Assembly: GCA_977006965.1 (NCBI GenBank)
Contig: OZ345365.1
Location: 2,356,001 to 2,420,000 of the forward strand
DNA length: 64,000 bases
Source of the DNA: Phymatolithon calcareum
Taxonomy: Eukaryota > Rhodophyta > Florideophyceae > Hapalidiales
Direction: 5' to 3'
Notes under the pieces: generated by a model
The model's input: the letters and a program-made list of their open reading frames with translations, nothing else
What the model was told of the DNA's origin: nothing
The model's database searches: none
Made by a program: the position numbers and the translations under genes
In this document: positions 44,198 to 53,617 of the stretch, piece by piece
Numbering within the stretch: the first letter of the stretch is position 1
Layout: the number at the start of each line of letters is the position of its first letter

Positions 44198-45274
44198 TTA
44201 TGGTAAGCGTCTAGAGCTGTTTTGCAACAGCATCTCATTGTTCAGAAATTTGAGTACGGCTAGGGGTCTCTCACGGCATACCTCTTCTACAGTCTTTTTT
44301 CCCACTCGGCCAATATATTTTCGTCGTGAGGCGGAACGTCCACCACATCGTAGGATTAGGTGTTTCTTAGTTTCCTTGGAACCAGAATTATAGGCCTTGC
44401 ACACTGGATCGTACGGAATTACTTCCATATTGCATCCGTGGTGAAAAGTGGCAACCACTGGGGTGCAGTCTCCAATCAGCTGGTGCAGCATCACCTCTGC
44501 TCGTCTATGCGATATGGGAAGGTCTTCTGTAAGGGTTGGAACGACGACTGGATCGAATTTGGAAGGCGGCCTGATGATGGATCTTGCTGCTTCAAGTGTC
44601 AGAGGAACTTTCTGGTGGTCCAGAAGGTTAGATTCGTAGATACCCTTTCGAGCTAATTCGTCGGCAGCATCATTTCTTGGAATTCCAGAGTGACTAGGAA
44701 TCCAAATGCCTTCGACAAAGATACCCTTGGACATCAGCTGCTCCATAAGGCCCCAAAGTTTCCGTACCATCTCCCCATATCCCCTCGGTTCACCGTCAAT
44801 AGCATCGATAGCGCTCCTACTGTCAGTGAACCACCGTATAGTGCTTCCAGGTGCGAATGGGATCTTCAACACTTCTTGGAACGCATGGGCAGCGGCAAAG
44901 ACCTCGGCGTCATATGAAGATCCAACAGCTCCTGCCGTCAGCGCCAATTCCTTCACCATTTCGTTTCCGTTCATCAGCAAAATCCCTGCGCCGCCGACAT
45001 TAGCAGGTATGGTTCTATACATGTCTAGCATATCGCCATCCTCATCACAAAGAACCGCATGCTGTTTGGAAACGGTTGGAGTGGAGGCATACGCATGTTT
45101 GTCACCGTCGTCGTAGAAAAGGAGAATATCCTTTGGTTTCCCGTGTCGAGTCGAAAACTTCGCCACCGCCGGGCTGTCTTGGTGGAGCAATACGTCGAAT
45201 TTCTTCAGCGTCGCGGTGTACCAGCCTTCATCCCAGTTCACCGAGACTCGTTCGTCATTTTGAAACTCGCGGAT
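44198..45274 (-). pseudogene. LINE delta RNase H domain and C-terminus
   Basis: Minus-strand frame separated from its RT by the LTR element. It has AEVFAAAHA (acidic E), IRWFTDSRSAIDAI (D), then GIPRNDAADELARKG (D of the last motif). After this comes a C-terminal Cys/His stretch with PVCKAY and LILRCGG, usual at LINE ends. The first RNase H aspartate (LWTDGS) is across the insertion at about 47,990. The open frame extends to 45,313 only because the LTR supplies an ATG. A related remnant is at 6,540-6,994 and 51,780-52,160. Confidence 0.9.
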
Positions 45275-45547
45275 TGTAGACACGCAATGCTGCACGAGTG
45301 TAATTAGCGACACTTACACTCTCAGGGAGAACATACCAACCAATTGGGATTGTTAGAGTAGTGTCTGTTAGTGCTCCCCCTCTTTGTACAGGGTGTGCAT
45401 TTCTCGCCCCTGCTCTATTTAAGCGGCGATCCTAAATCGCACCTTAGACTGGAGCATCTCATCATCTCATCTCATCTTCTCATCGGAGAGAGATCACCCC
45501 TTTTCAAGATAAACCCATCCCTTATCTTAACACTCCCAGTGATTACA
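45275..45547 (+). repeat. 5' LTR, 273 bp
   Basis: Begins TGTAGACACGC and ends GTGATTACA (TG...CA). By eye identical along its full length to 47,687-47,959. Contains a TATA-like CTCTATTTAAGC near 45,415, so transcription would run on the plus strand. Confidence 0.95.
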
Positions 45548-45577
45548 GAAATTTCTTTCCTGCAGGAGAATGTTTGA

Positions 45578-45925
45578 GTGTTAAGACGAAGATTGTCCAA
45601 GTTTGAATTGGAAATGGATGACCATCGAACCATGGGAAGCGGAAGTCTCTCGTCGGCGCAACCTACCGATCGGCAACCAACCGCCGCGCTATTCCTACCC
45701 GTGAGCCACCCGATTTTACGGAGTCTCGACCCAAGAGTTGTGACAAGGTTTTTGAAGGCGAGGAAACGGTACGATGATGAGGTCAACGAGAAGAAGAAGG
45801 AAGCCCCGGCGATGACGGTGGTATCGTACACAGAGTCATCGACAAGAGAGAAGGCTCTACACAGTCTTCGAATGCCAATGCGCACCGAACATGCGGCGGC
45901 AAGGATTCTGGAGTTTACTTCCTAA
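45578..45925 (+). CDS. Short gag-like ORF of the LTR element
   Basis: 115 aa, 30 bp after the 5' LTR. The segment HPILRSLDPRVVTRFLKARKRY is followed by a Lys/Glu-rich helix, which resembles the start of gag proteins that open with a 'L-x-x-F-L-x-A-R-x-x-Y' helix. No zinc knuckle or protease follows; the frame stops and the repetitive region starts. It may be a remnant that keeps a packaging or translation signal. Assignment to gag is inference from position and this motif. Confidence 0.45.
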   Translation: MLRRRLSKFELEMDDHRTMGSGSLSSAQPTDRQPTAALFLPVSHPILRSLDPRVVTRFLKARKRYDDEVNEKKKEAPAMTVVSYTESSTREKALHSLRMPMRTEHAAARILEFTS

Positions 45926-45944
45926 GCGACTTCGATTGTTGCGA

Positions 45945-46310
45945 AAAAAATCAAGGACGGCAACCAGAGCCCGAATTGAAACAAAGACGTTCCAGAAGGA
46001 ACGCAAATATGGATTGGCAGAGGCAACCAATTCAGACAAGGGACCTATCTATATCTCCGGCAATAAGGAGGAGAAGGTCAGCGTAGATTTGTGTGGCTAT
46101 TAACACAAATGATATTCGCGGAACAAAAAAATTCAAGGCAGGCAACCGGAGCCCGAATTGAAAGAAAGACGTTCCAGAAGGAACGCAAATATGGATTGGA
46201 AGGAGCAACCAATTCAGAGACGGGACCTATCTATATCTCCGGCAATAAGGAGGAGAAGGTCAGCGTAGATTTGTGTGGCAATCAACACAAATGATATTCG
46301 CGGGACGGAA
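45945..46310 (+). repeat. Direct duplication, two units of about 181 bp
   Basis: GACGTTCCAGAAGGAACGCA occurs at about 45,987 and 46,168, and the flanking sequence (AACCAATTCAGA...GGACCTATCTATATCTCCGG...GTAGATTTGTGTGGC) is repeated in each. Forms the left border of the 40-bp array. Confidence 0.85.
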
Positions 46311-46318
46311 AAAATATG

Positions 46319-47636
46319 AAAACTCAAGGTCGGTAAAAGCGACGAAGAAGGACGGGGTCCAAATCAAGGCCGGGAAAAGCGGCGAAGAAGGACGGGGTCC
46401 ATATCAAGGTCGGTAAAAGCGGCGAAGAAGGACGGGGTCCAAATCAAGGCCGGAAAAAGCGGCGAAGAAGGACAGGGTCCAAATCAAGGCCGGAAAAAGC
46501 GGCGAAGAAGGACGGGGTCCAACTCAAGGTCGGTAAAAGCGGCGAAGAAGGACGGGGTCCAACTCAAGGTCGGAAAAAGCGGCGAAGAAGGACGGGGTCC
46601 AAATCAAGGTCGGAAAAAGCGGCGAAGAAGGACGGGGTCCAACTCAAGGTCGGGAAAAGCGGCGAAGAAGGACGGGGTCCATATCAAGGTCGGGAAAAGC
46701 GGCGAAGAAGGACGGGGTCCAAATCAAGGCCGGAAAAAGCGGCGAAGAAGGACGGGGTCCAACTCAAGGTCGGAAAAAGCGGCGAAGAAGGACGGGGTCC
46801 ATATCAAGGTCGGTAAAATCGGCGAAGAAGGACGGGGTCCAAATCAAGGCCGGAAAAAGCGGCGAAGAAGGACAGGGTCCAAATCAAGGCCAGAAAAAGC
46901 GGCGAAGAAGGACGGGGTCCAACTCAAGGTCGGTAAAAGCGGCGAAGAAGGACGGGGTCCAACTCAAGGTCGGAAAAAGCGGCGAAGAAGGACGGGGTCC
47001 AAATCAAGGTCGGAAAAAGCGGCGAAGAAGGACGGGGTCCAACTCAAGGTCGGGAAAAGCGGCGAAGAAGGACGGGGTCCATATCAAGGTCGGTAAAAGT
47101 GGCGAAGAAGGACGGGGTCCAAATCAAGGCCGGAAAAAGCGGCGAAGAAGGACGGGGTCCAACTCAAGGTCGGAAAAAGCGGCGAAGAAGGACGGGGTCC
47201 AACTCAAGGTCGGAAAAAGCGGCGAAGAAGGACGGGGTCCATATCAAGGTCGGTAAAATCGGCGAAGAAGGACGGGGTCCAAATCAAGGCCGGAAAAAGC
47301 GGCGAAGAAGGACGGGGTCCAACTCAAGGTCGGAAAAAGCGGCGAAGAAGGACGGGGTCCAACTCAAGGTCGGAAAAAGCGGCGAAGAAGGACGGGGTCC
47401 AACTCACGGTCGGAAAAAGCGGCGAAGAAGGACGGGGTCCAACTCAAGGTCGGAAAAAGCGGCGAAGAAGGACGGGGTCCAAACGAAGGCCGGAAAAAGC
47501 GGCGAAGAGGGACGGGGTCCAAACCAAGGCCGGAAAAAGCGGCGAAGAAGGACGGGGTCCAAATCAAGGTCGGTAAAAGCTGGCGAAGAAGGACGGGGTC
47601 CAATACACGCAAGAAAAAGCTGGCGAAGAAGGCCAA
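46319..47636 (+). repeat. Tandem array, about 33 copies of a 40-bp unit
   Basis: Unit: (A)A(A/C)TCAAGG(T/C)CGG(A/T/G)AAAAGC then GGCGAAGAAGGACGGGGTCC. Variants mark higher-order copies: the rare GACAGGGTCC recurs exactly 400 bp apart (46,471 and 46,871), and the units that follow match one to one. As 40 is not a multiple of 3, a plus-strand frame runs through all three phases with a 40-residue period (KSGEEGRGP, GRKKRRRRTGS, EKAAKKDGV). Stops come mainly from the GGTAAAAG variant. The 206-aa ORF at 47,099-47,719 is part of this and need not be expressed. Confidence 0.97.
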
Positions 47637-47686
47637 GCAAACATTGCGCATCAATGATTAATACACTCTTCGAGTGTATGGGGCAC

Positions 47687-47959
47687 TGTAGACACGCAAT
47701 GCTGCACGAGTGTAATTAGCGACACTTACACTCTCAGGGAGAACATACCAACCAATTGGGATTGTTAGAGTAGTGTCTGTTAGTGCTCCCCCTCTTTGTA
47801 CAGGGTGTGCATTTCTCGCCCCTGCTCTATTTAAGCGGCGATCCTAAATCGCACCTTAGACTGGAGCATCTCATCATCTCATCTCATCTTCTCATCGGAG
47901 AGAGATCACCCCTTTTCAAGATAAACCCATCCCTTATCTTAACACTCCCAGTGATTACA
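47687..47959 (+). repeat. 3' LTR, 273 bp
   Basis: Same sequence as 45,275-45,547. Preceded by a short hairpin ATACACTC-TTC-GAGTGTAT and TATGGGGCAC, a poor polypurine tract. Confidence 0.95.
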
Positions 47960-49803
47960 GGATGAACTCGGTGGGTATTTCTCCAACGCTGCCATCTGTC
48001 CATAGTTCAATGGCCGCCGGTTGCATGACTTCCCGCTCGAGTATCAGAGCCTCTGCGGCTAGTTTCTTTTCCTTTTCCCCATCCTTTGCTGACACAGGGG
48101 TAAGAAAACTGCAATATTTGTTCTTCGAACGGTCCTTCCCAATTGGTGAATGGAATTTATTTCGCGGGACCGCAAGAATTCCCTTTTCAGCGAGCTGTTG
48201 GGTACTAGTCTCGCGCCATGATCGCACTTGACTCTTCGGTTTCGCCACACGAGTGTTCATTGCACCTGTAACTGGGGTGTCCGGCAACAATCTTAACGCT
48301 TTTTCCATCACCATGGTAGCCTCCAGTTCTCTAAAATCATGCAGTGCCTTCATGCCAGTAAGCAACCGAAGTTTCGAAATCTTTGTGGCTTTCAAGCAAC
48401 CGGTAGAGACTCGAGTCGCTTCGTTTCTCGCAACTTCCACTTGCTTGATGTGGGTGTCAGCCCCGTGTACCGCGTAGCCCGAGGCTCCGTATAGCGCTAC
48501 TGGTTCACAGTAGCTTTTTCGGAATGACTCCATCGCATGTGACTCAGCTCCCCAAGTAGTTCCACTGAGAGCGCGCATGAACCGAGTCTTTGATTTGAGC
48601 TTTCTTCCGGTTTCCGAGCAGTGTTTCTTGAAGCTAAGTCGCTGATCAAAATGGACTCCAAGAAATTTGTAGTCCGCCACCGCCTCGATCACTGCTCCCG
48701 AGATGCTGACCATTGCGCCGATCCGATGAATCGGAGGCTTGCCACCTCGGGCGAATCCTAGGACTTTGCACTTGCGAGCATTGACTGTTATGCGCAATCC
48801 TTTGCAATGCTGTGCAAGAATATGAGCAGCTTGGTTGAGTTTGTCAATGACGTCATCCCAGTTTTTTCCGACTGCGTGGAAACTGGTGTCATCAGCAAAG
48901 CTGAATTGGACCAGACCGTCAAGATTGACATCCAAGTCAGAAATGTACAAGTTCCAAAGACCTGGGGATAGCGAGCTTCCTTGGGGAAGGCCGCAACCAA
49001 GAACTCGAGTTTTAGAAGTAGCATTGTTCCTCCACCCTCTAGCTCTCCTGTCCGATAGATAGGAATGAAGCCAGCAGAGTAAATTTGGGTCACACTGGAG
49101 GTCCGACAGTTTTGCGAACAGCTTAGGAATTACCACTCGATCGTATTCGGCGCTGAAATCTATAAACAGCGCTGCGCATTTTTGATGCCGTGCAAAGGCG
49201 TCAGCGGTACGTTGTGCCATTGCCGATATGTGTTCCTGCGTACCGCGATGTCGTCGGAATCCAGCTTGACTCGACGGTAGCTTCGACTCTGTCCACGCCG
49301 AGAATCTTAATCCGACCAGTCGCTCCGCGACTCGATTAATGATAGAGGAAAGAGATATCGGTCGTAGAGTTGCTGGGTCGTTAGGCTTTGGGATGCCAAT
49401 CAGGAGAGCCTCTCTCCAGGCGGCAAGGACACAACCCTCGCACCAGCTCCAGTTCACAAGCTCGAGGAGATGCTGAGTTGCCGTGGGAGATAAGTTGCGG
49501 AGAAATGAAACCTCCACCCCGTCGGGACCAGTTGCTGTTCGAGTTGGCATGGCCCTAATTGTAGCAGTGAGCTCACGCATGGAAAACTCAATTGTGCTGG
49601 ACCGTTTCCAGTGCGCTTGGCGAACCGCGCTTATATATTCCACTTTCAGACGAAGGTCCTCATTCTTGTTCCGATTCCGATTCTTTGCGACATAGTCCTT
49701 GACGATTTGAGCGGCGAGTGAGCGGTCTGATTTGCGACAGTCCGAGACAATTGTTGCCCCAGTCCGGCGCTTACCTTCGATGGCCGCCAGGAGCCGCCAT
49801 CCT
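47960..49803 (-). pseudogene. LINE delta reverse transcriptase (large open frame)
   Basis: About 610 codons open on the minus strand. RT motifs in order: GPDGVEVSFLRNL, then RPISLSSIINRVAERLV, SSQAGFRRHRGTQEHI, CAALFIDFSAEYDRV (motif A), VLGCGLPQGSSLSPGLWNLY (motif B), then FSFADDTSFH (catalytic F-A-D-D) and YKFLGVHFDQ. The motif A phenylalanine/lysine region has A-E-Y-D in place of the usual K/A-F-D. The frame ends at LWTDGSV...(first RNase H motif), where the LTR element cuts it. Its first residues (before about 49,803) come from the host flank. The endonuclease is missing, so it cannot mobilise itself. Confidence 0.92.
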
Positions 49804-49816
49804 TGTTTTTCCACTT

Positions 49817-49963
49817 CCATATCTCTGAATAGATCAGGAGTAGGTTTGGAACGATTTCAAGCGCGATGTACACAAGCACTGCGATGTTCAAGTCGGTATT
49901 CTCAACCAATGCGACAGCTACAGCTGATAACTTCAAAATCTTCAGGATGAGAGAGAGGAACAC
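49817..49963 (-). pseudogene. Membrane-protein ORF remnant, copy B
   Basis: Minus strand: LKILKLSAVAVALVENTDLN, IAVLVYIALEIVPNLLLIYS and EIWKWKN, with no stop until the LINE delta boundary. Counterpart of 4,861-5,060, which has a TAA at the GAA codon. The LINE insertion separates it from its downstream end (44,101-44,146). Confidence 0.4.
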
Positions 49964-50115
49964 GTGGAAAGGCTGGCGAGATGCGCAACTATGTACCCGG
50001 AAAATATTAGACGGAGAATACCCAGTCTCACGCAGAATGTTTTCGAAATAATCTGCTATCCCTCGCTTCCATTCTCGAAACGAAAGCCGAGTACGTCCTC
50101 ATGCAAAGGCAACAT

Positions 50116-50310
50116 TTACTCAAGGTTTAGAGCTTCTTGAGAGCCACTGGAGACATTGTTTTGCCTTCCATAAACCGTTTGAACAGTAATCGACGTCAGA
50201 ACGTTTGACAGTACTCTTAGATCCGCCTGCCTCAAACTTGCCACAGCCTGTCCATCGCACACCGCGCGCAAACCGCCAAAAGCCGCACACACCCCCTGCA
50301 AGACATCCAT
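50116..50310 (-). pseudogene. Shortened counterpart of the 84-aa ORF
   Basis: Same protein as 5,151-5,405 but a stop (GAGTAA) after ...EALNLE shortens it to 64 aa. Confidence 0.3.
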
Positions 50311-51707
50311 TGCTGATTATATGCGCATCGACAGCGCACGCCGGCTGCTACAACTGTTGGAAGCCGAGAAGCGAGCACTCGCAACGTCATCTGGCGCAAC
50401 CAAAGCTGCTTTAAACAGCCCAGGGCCACAATCGGCGGCACCGAGAAGCGGCCTGAGATGGTCACGGCCGTGCCGTGCGTCGTACGGATGTGCTCGATGC
50501 TTCCTGCCGGGGGGTGACGCCGCGTGGCGAACGGCCGAACGTCAAGGGACTGTGTGACGGCGCGCGCGAGCGGCAGCGGGTACAGCCGCGATCTGACGCG
50601 GCGAAGGGGCGAAACAGTGCACGACGGTGCAGGGCTTGCGCACGGCGAGCGACAGGGCACATCTTTCGAACCGTGGCAGCTGAAACAAAGCTCGTCGCAC
50701 GAAACCTTGATCTCCGCATGCGTCTCAAACGCGTGTGGACGCGTTCTCATGGGTCCGTGTTTAGGACGCCCCTGATCGGAGGCAGTGGCGCGTACGGCGG
50801 CGATCTGCGCAGGCAGCTGCTTCGTGTCCACAGCTTTGCAAGTCCAGGCGCGACACGCAGAACGACAAGGTTCATTATGGGAAATTCAGGGGTGAATTTT
50901 CGAGCTGGCGGTGCGCTTTTTTGTTGCCCACCCACGCACCCACATTTTGTAGGCGTTTGTCTATGGCAATAGAGTTCTTCGGCAGTGCGGTGCTTGTCCG
51001 CGAGGAGGTTCCTCCAAGTGACCGCACTGTGTCTGTGACTTCTAGCAAGGAGAAGGGCGACACAAGTCGCCGTCTCTGGGTCCGTTGGACGCCGTGAAAG
51101 CAAGTTTGCCGAAATTACGGTTTATGGTTTCAAGTAAACCGCAGATGTTTCACAAAATCTCATGGCAAGAAGTCCTCAAGCACCCATTGCAGCGCCAGGC
51201 TCACAAGAACCCGACGCAATACTGGTCAGCGAAGACCGGAGGAGAGGAAAAGTGCGGGAGAGACGAAAAGTGTGAATGAGTTAAAAGAGGATAGAGAAAG
51301 AGAGAGAGACAGAAACAAAAAAAGAAAGGAAGTAAGCAAAGAGGTGATAGAAACCTTCCGGTTTCGCGGTGTCAAGATGACGAGTGATATGATAGGTGGG
51401 GCAAACGAAACGAAGAAAGGGATGAGTGTGACGCTAGATTCCCGCCGTACCGGCTTGCAGGGCGACAAAGCAGCGGCCAGGAAGAGGTGAAAAGTCTTTC
51501 GACTCCGCGTGGTCGAAGGGATGTGCCGCCAGAGATGAGCGTGTGCAATCCAAGCAATCGAGCCGGAATCAAAAAACCTCCACCTTCCTTTACTATGCGG
51601 AAGGTGTAAACTATCTTATGTACTACTAGCGAAGCGAAAAATAAAGTTTTACATGCGCACGAGACACGTTGCCCATGCGGCTCAACGGATCACCTAGTGA
51701 AAAAGCT
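50311..51707. other. GC-rich segment (copy B), no confident gene
   Basis: Counterpart of 5,406-6,480, with about 310 extra bases (about 51,388-51,700). These include a small hairpin at 51,575-51,605 and a purine-rich run at 51,290-51,330. Comparison with copy A suggests a deletion there between two AGTGA words. Confidence 0.4.
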
Positions 51708-51779
51708 GTGGTTGCCGAACTCGCCCTGTTTGCTGATGATCAACTAAACTAAGTAGTACTTAGTAAAGTAGCTGACACC

Positions 51780-52348
51780 CGATGAACGCGCGCATGCCGA
51801 ATTTGAGCAGAATGTCGAACTTTATGACCTGACACAAGAAGTACTCGGATATCCTCCTTGCATATGACGACGGGGACAAACATGCGTATAACTCGAATAC
51901 TACAGCCGCAAAGCAGAGTGTGGTTCTCTGCGATGAGGATGGAGATAACCTCAGCATGGACAGAACCATCCCTCAGAATGTCGAGGGCGCAGGGAAATTA
52001 CTGATGTGCGGAAATGAAAGTGTGCTGGAACTTCCGCTAACTACCCGAGCTGTCGGTTCCTCACACGACGCGCAAGCCTTTGCCGCCGTTCATGTGCTTC
52101 AAGAAGTGGCAAAACGTCGATTTTGCTTCTGGAAGCACTATACGTTGCATGGCCATGTTGTTCCAAAGATGCACGTGCAGAGGTTTTTGCAGCACAGATT
52201 ATTCAATAGTTTTGTAAAGGTCTGTGCCATTACTGTATTTCCAATGAGATCGATATTTGACTTTTTGATCTACAGTACTATGCCTATACAGCAAAAATAC
52301 TGCCCTGTCCCGTCCGCCGTTGCATTTCGCATTGAAAAGGCTGCTTAA
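51780..52348 (+). pseudogene. LINE delta RNase H remnant, copy B
   Basis: Counterpart of 6,540-6,994 with the same AQAF substitution. The open stretch 51,920-52,348 runs further because one stop is lost. Confidence 0.65.
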
Positions 52349-52725
52349 CTTGTTGACGCCATGCTGCCATTCTCACTGACCACAGCGAGGTCTTGGGTGT
52401 TTTTAAAATAAATCAAAATATATCCCCCTTCTGACTGAAATCTTAAAAGATCTCTCGTAAGCACTAACTTCTAGGCAGGGAGGCCTTATATCCCAAGAGT
52501 GCTCGTGTACCCTTATGCAACATGCAGTCCGATGCGATGTTTTGTTGGTTGTGGATAAAGAAGAACGAGGCTCTCCCTGACCTTTATGCATTCTGGCCGT
52601 CCACGTGGACTCGCGTAACGTGGAACCATCGCAGTTGCTTCTGGTGGAATCGTCATTGACAAGCGCCAGGCAGAGAAAACGCGTGCGTTCAATCAGCTAA
52701 CAGGGTTAACGCCCTGTTGTAATGC

Positions 52726-52771
52726 TAGCAAATAGTGCTTCTATTAATAGAAAAATACTGTTTGCTAGCCC
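52726..52771. repeat. Imperfect hairpin, counterpart of 7,500-7,545
   Basis: GCTAGCAAATAGTGCTTCTA with a complementary right arm ending TGTTTGCTAGC. Confidence 0.55.
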
Positions 52772-53024
52772 TATGGGGGAATAAAGCAGTCAATCATTTT
52801 TCTCCAACAGAGTTTGGAATTGTTGCTCTGTCTTTTCAGGCACATCACTAAGTGTACTTGTTACGTCCTCTTTAGAATATCTGCGCCTCTTCTCTGATCA
52901 GACGATGACAAACAACTGAATATACTATACCAGAGACGAGACTTTTACGATATCTTGTATGATCAGATTATATCTGAAAAGAGCGATGACTTCGTCGATC
53001 TGCAACAAGGTTCTACGGTAGTAT

Positions 53025-53381
53025 CAGGGGAGTGTTATGGGGGGGAGTAACACGAACCCCTTATCATACCGATTTTTTGGATTTGCGTCTATAGTGTGTG
53101 TTTGATATAATTTTGCAGAGATTAATTGCTTCATAAAAAGGAGAATGAAAGCTGAAAATATGGCCCTCGTTCCCGGAACATTGGGAGTTGCCAATGTAGC
53201 GGTCGCTCTCGTTGCAGTATTCGATTTTGTGGTGAAAAACAATAGAAATATTCTGTAAACAAGAGTTATTATTGATACAGCCTGAACTCATAATTTTTGC
53301 CGGCACATCAATGTCATGCGTTTGCAGACAAGTTTTGAAACAAAAAAAATCAGTGTTACTCCCCCCCATAACATTCCCCTG
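53025..53381. mobile_element. MITE with 29-bp G-rich terminal inverted repeats
   Basis: The left end begins CAGGGGAGTGTTATGGGGGG, and the right end is its complement with one mismatch (53,353-53,381). The site in copy A (GGTTCTACGGTAGTATGG, about 7,790) is uninterrupted. The TSD is GTAGTAT (7 bp), or 8 bp if the shared G is counted (GGTAGTAT); the 8-bp reading and the CAGGG start would fit hAT. 357 bp, no transposase; ORFs inside are not credible genes. Confidence 0.9.
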
Positions 53382-53399
53382 GTAGTATGGTATGCAGTC

Positions 53400-53617
53400 A
53401 TCGTTTATAAATAATTAGTAAAATTTATAGTTTGTAGTTATTCGTTGATCCTACCTACTCACAGCTAGGTGAACAATTTTCTGCATTTACTTTACTGGCA
53501 TAAACACCGTAGCAGTCGAACTCTTACTGAGCCGAAGTCCTACGGACACACCATTGCACAACTCACACAACTACCAAACTCGCCAACTTCGTTTTCGTTC
53601 CTGATAAAGAGCTCAAA
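53400..53617 (+). promoter_or_regulatory. Upstream region of the membrane-glycoprotein gene
   Basis: A TATA-like TTTATAAATAATT lies about 210 bp before the ATG, and the start context is CTCAAAATGA (A at -3). The 357-bp MITE ends just upstream of this, so copy B's promoter-distal region differs from copy A's. Promoter function is inferred. Confidence 0.3.

Larger units (their letters stand above)
45275..47959 (+). mobile_element. Non-autonomous LTR retrotransposon filled with 40-bp tandem repeats
   Basis: Two 273-bp LTRs with no difference that I can see, flanked by the 4-bp TSD GGAT (45,271-45,274; 47,960-47,963). Inside: a 115-aa ORF (45,578-45,925), a 181-bp direct duplication (about 45,945-46,310) and about 33 copies of a 40-bp unit (46,319-47,636). 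There is no protease, RT, integrase or RNase H, so it depends on another element. A clear primer-binding site is not visible after the 5' LTR, and the polypurine tract before the 3' LTR is weak. Identical LTRs imply a recent insertion. It is nested in LINE delta, in copy B only. Confidence 0.92.
44160..49803 (-). mobile_element. 5'-truncated LINE (family delta, RNase H type) with 13-bp TSD and nested LTR element
   Basis: TGTTTTTCCACTT at 44,147-44,159 and 49,804-49,816; copy A (about 4,903-4,915) has a single copy. On the minus strand: RT (47,960-49,803), then, after removal of the LTR element 45,275-47,959 and its 4-bp TSD, RNase H (44,198-45,274). The 3'UTR ends CGCAATAAAGAAAGAAAGAA (AATAAA plus A-rich tail). 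Net length is about 2.95 kb. The endonuclease is lost by 5' truncation. The frame reads continuously from RT into RNase H when the LTR element is taken out, so the LINE was young when hit. Confidence 0.95.

Noticed and set aside
44198-45313. Independent 371-aa gene with its own ATG
   Set aside because: The ATG and first codons are LTR sequence; the rest is the RNase H end of LINE delta separated from its RT by the LTR insertion.
46319-47636. CRISPR-like array
   Set aside because: The 40-bp units follow each other without spacers, and the context is a eukaryotic retrotransposon.
47099-47719. 206-aa basic protein gene
   Set aside because: Any frame through the 40-bp array is open until a GGTAAAAG variant; length reflects the repeat, not selection, and it runs into the LTR.
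53064-53369. 101-aa minus-strand ORF
   Set aside because: Lies entirely inside a MITE present in one copy only; no domain.
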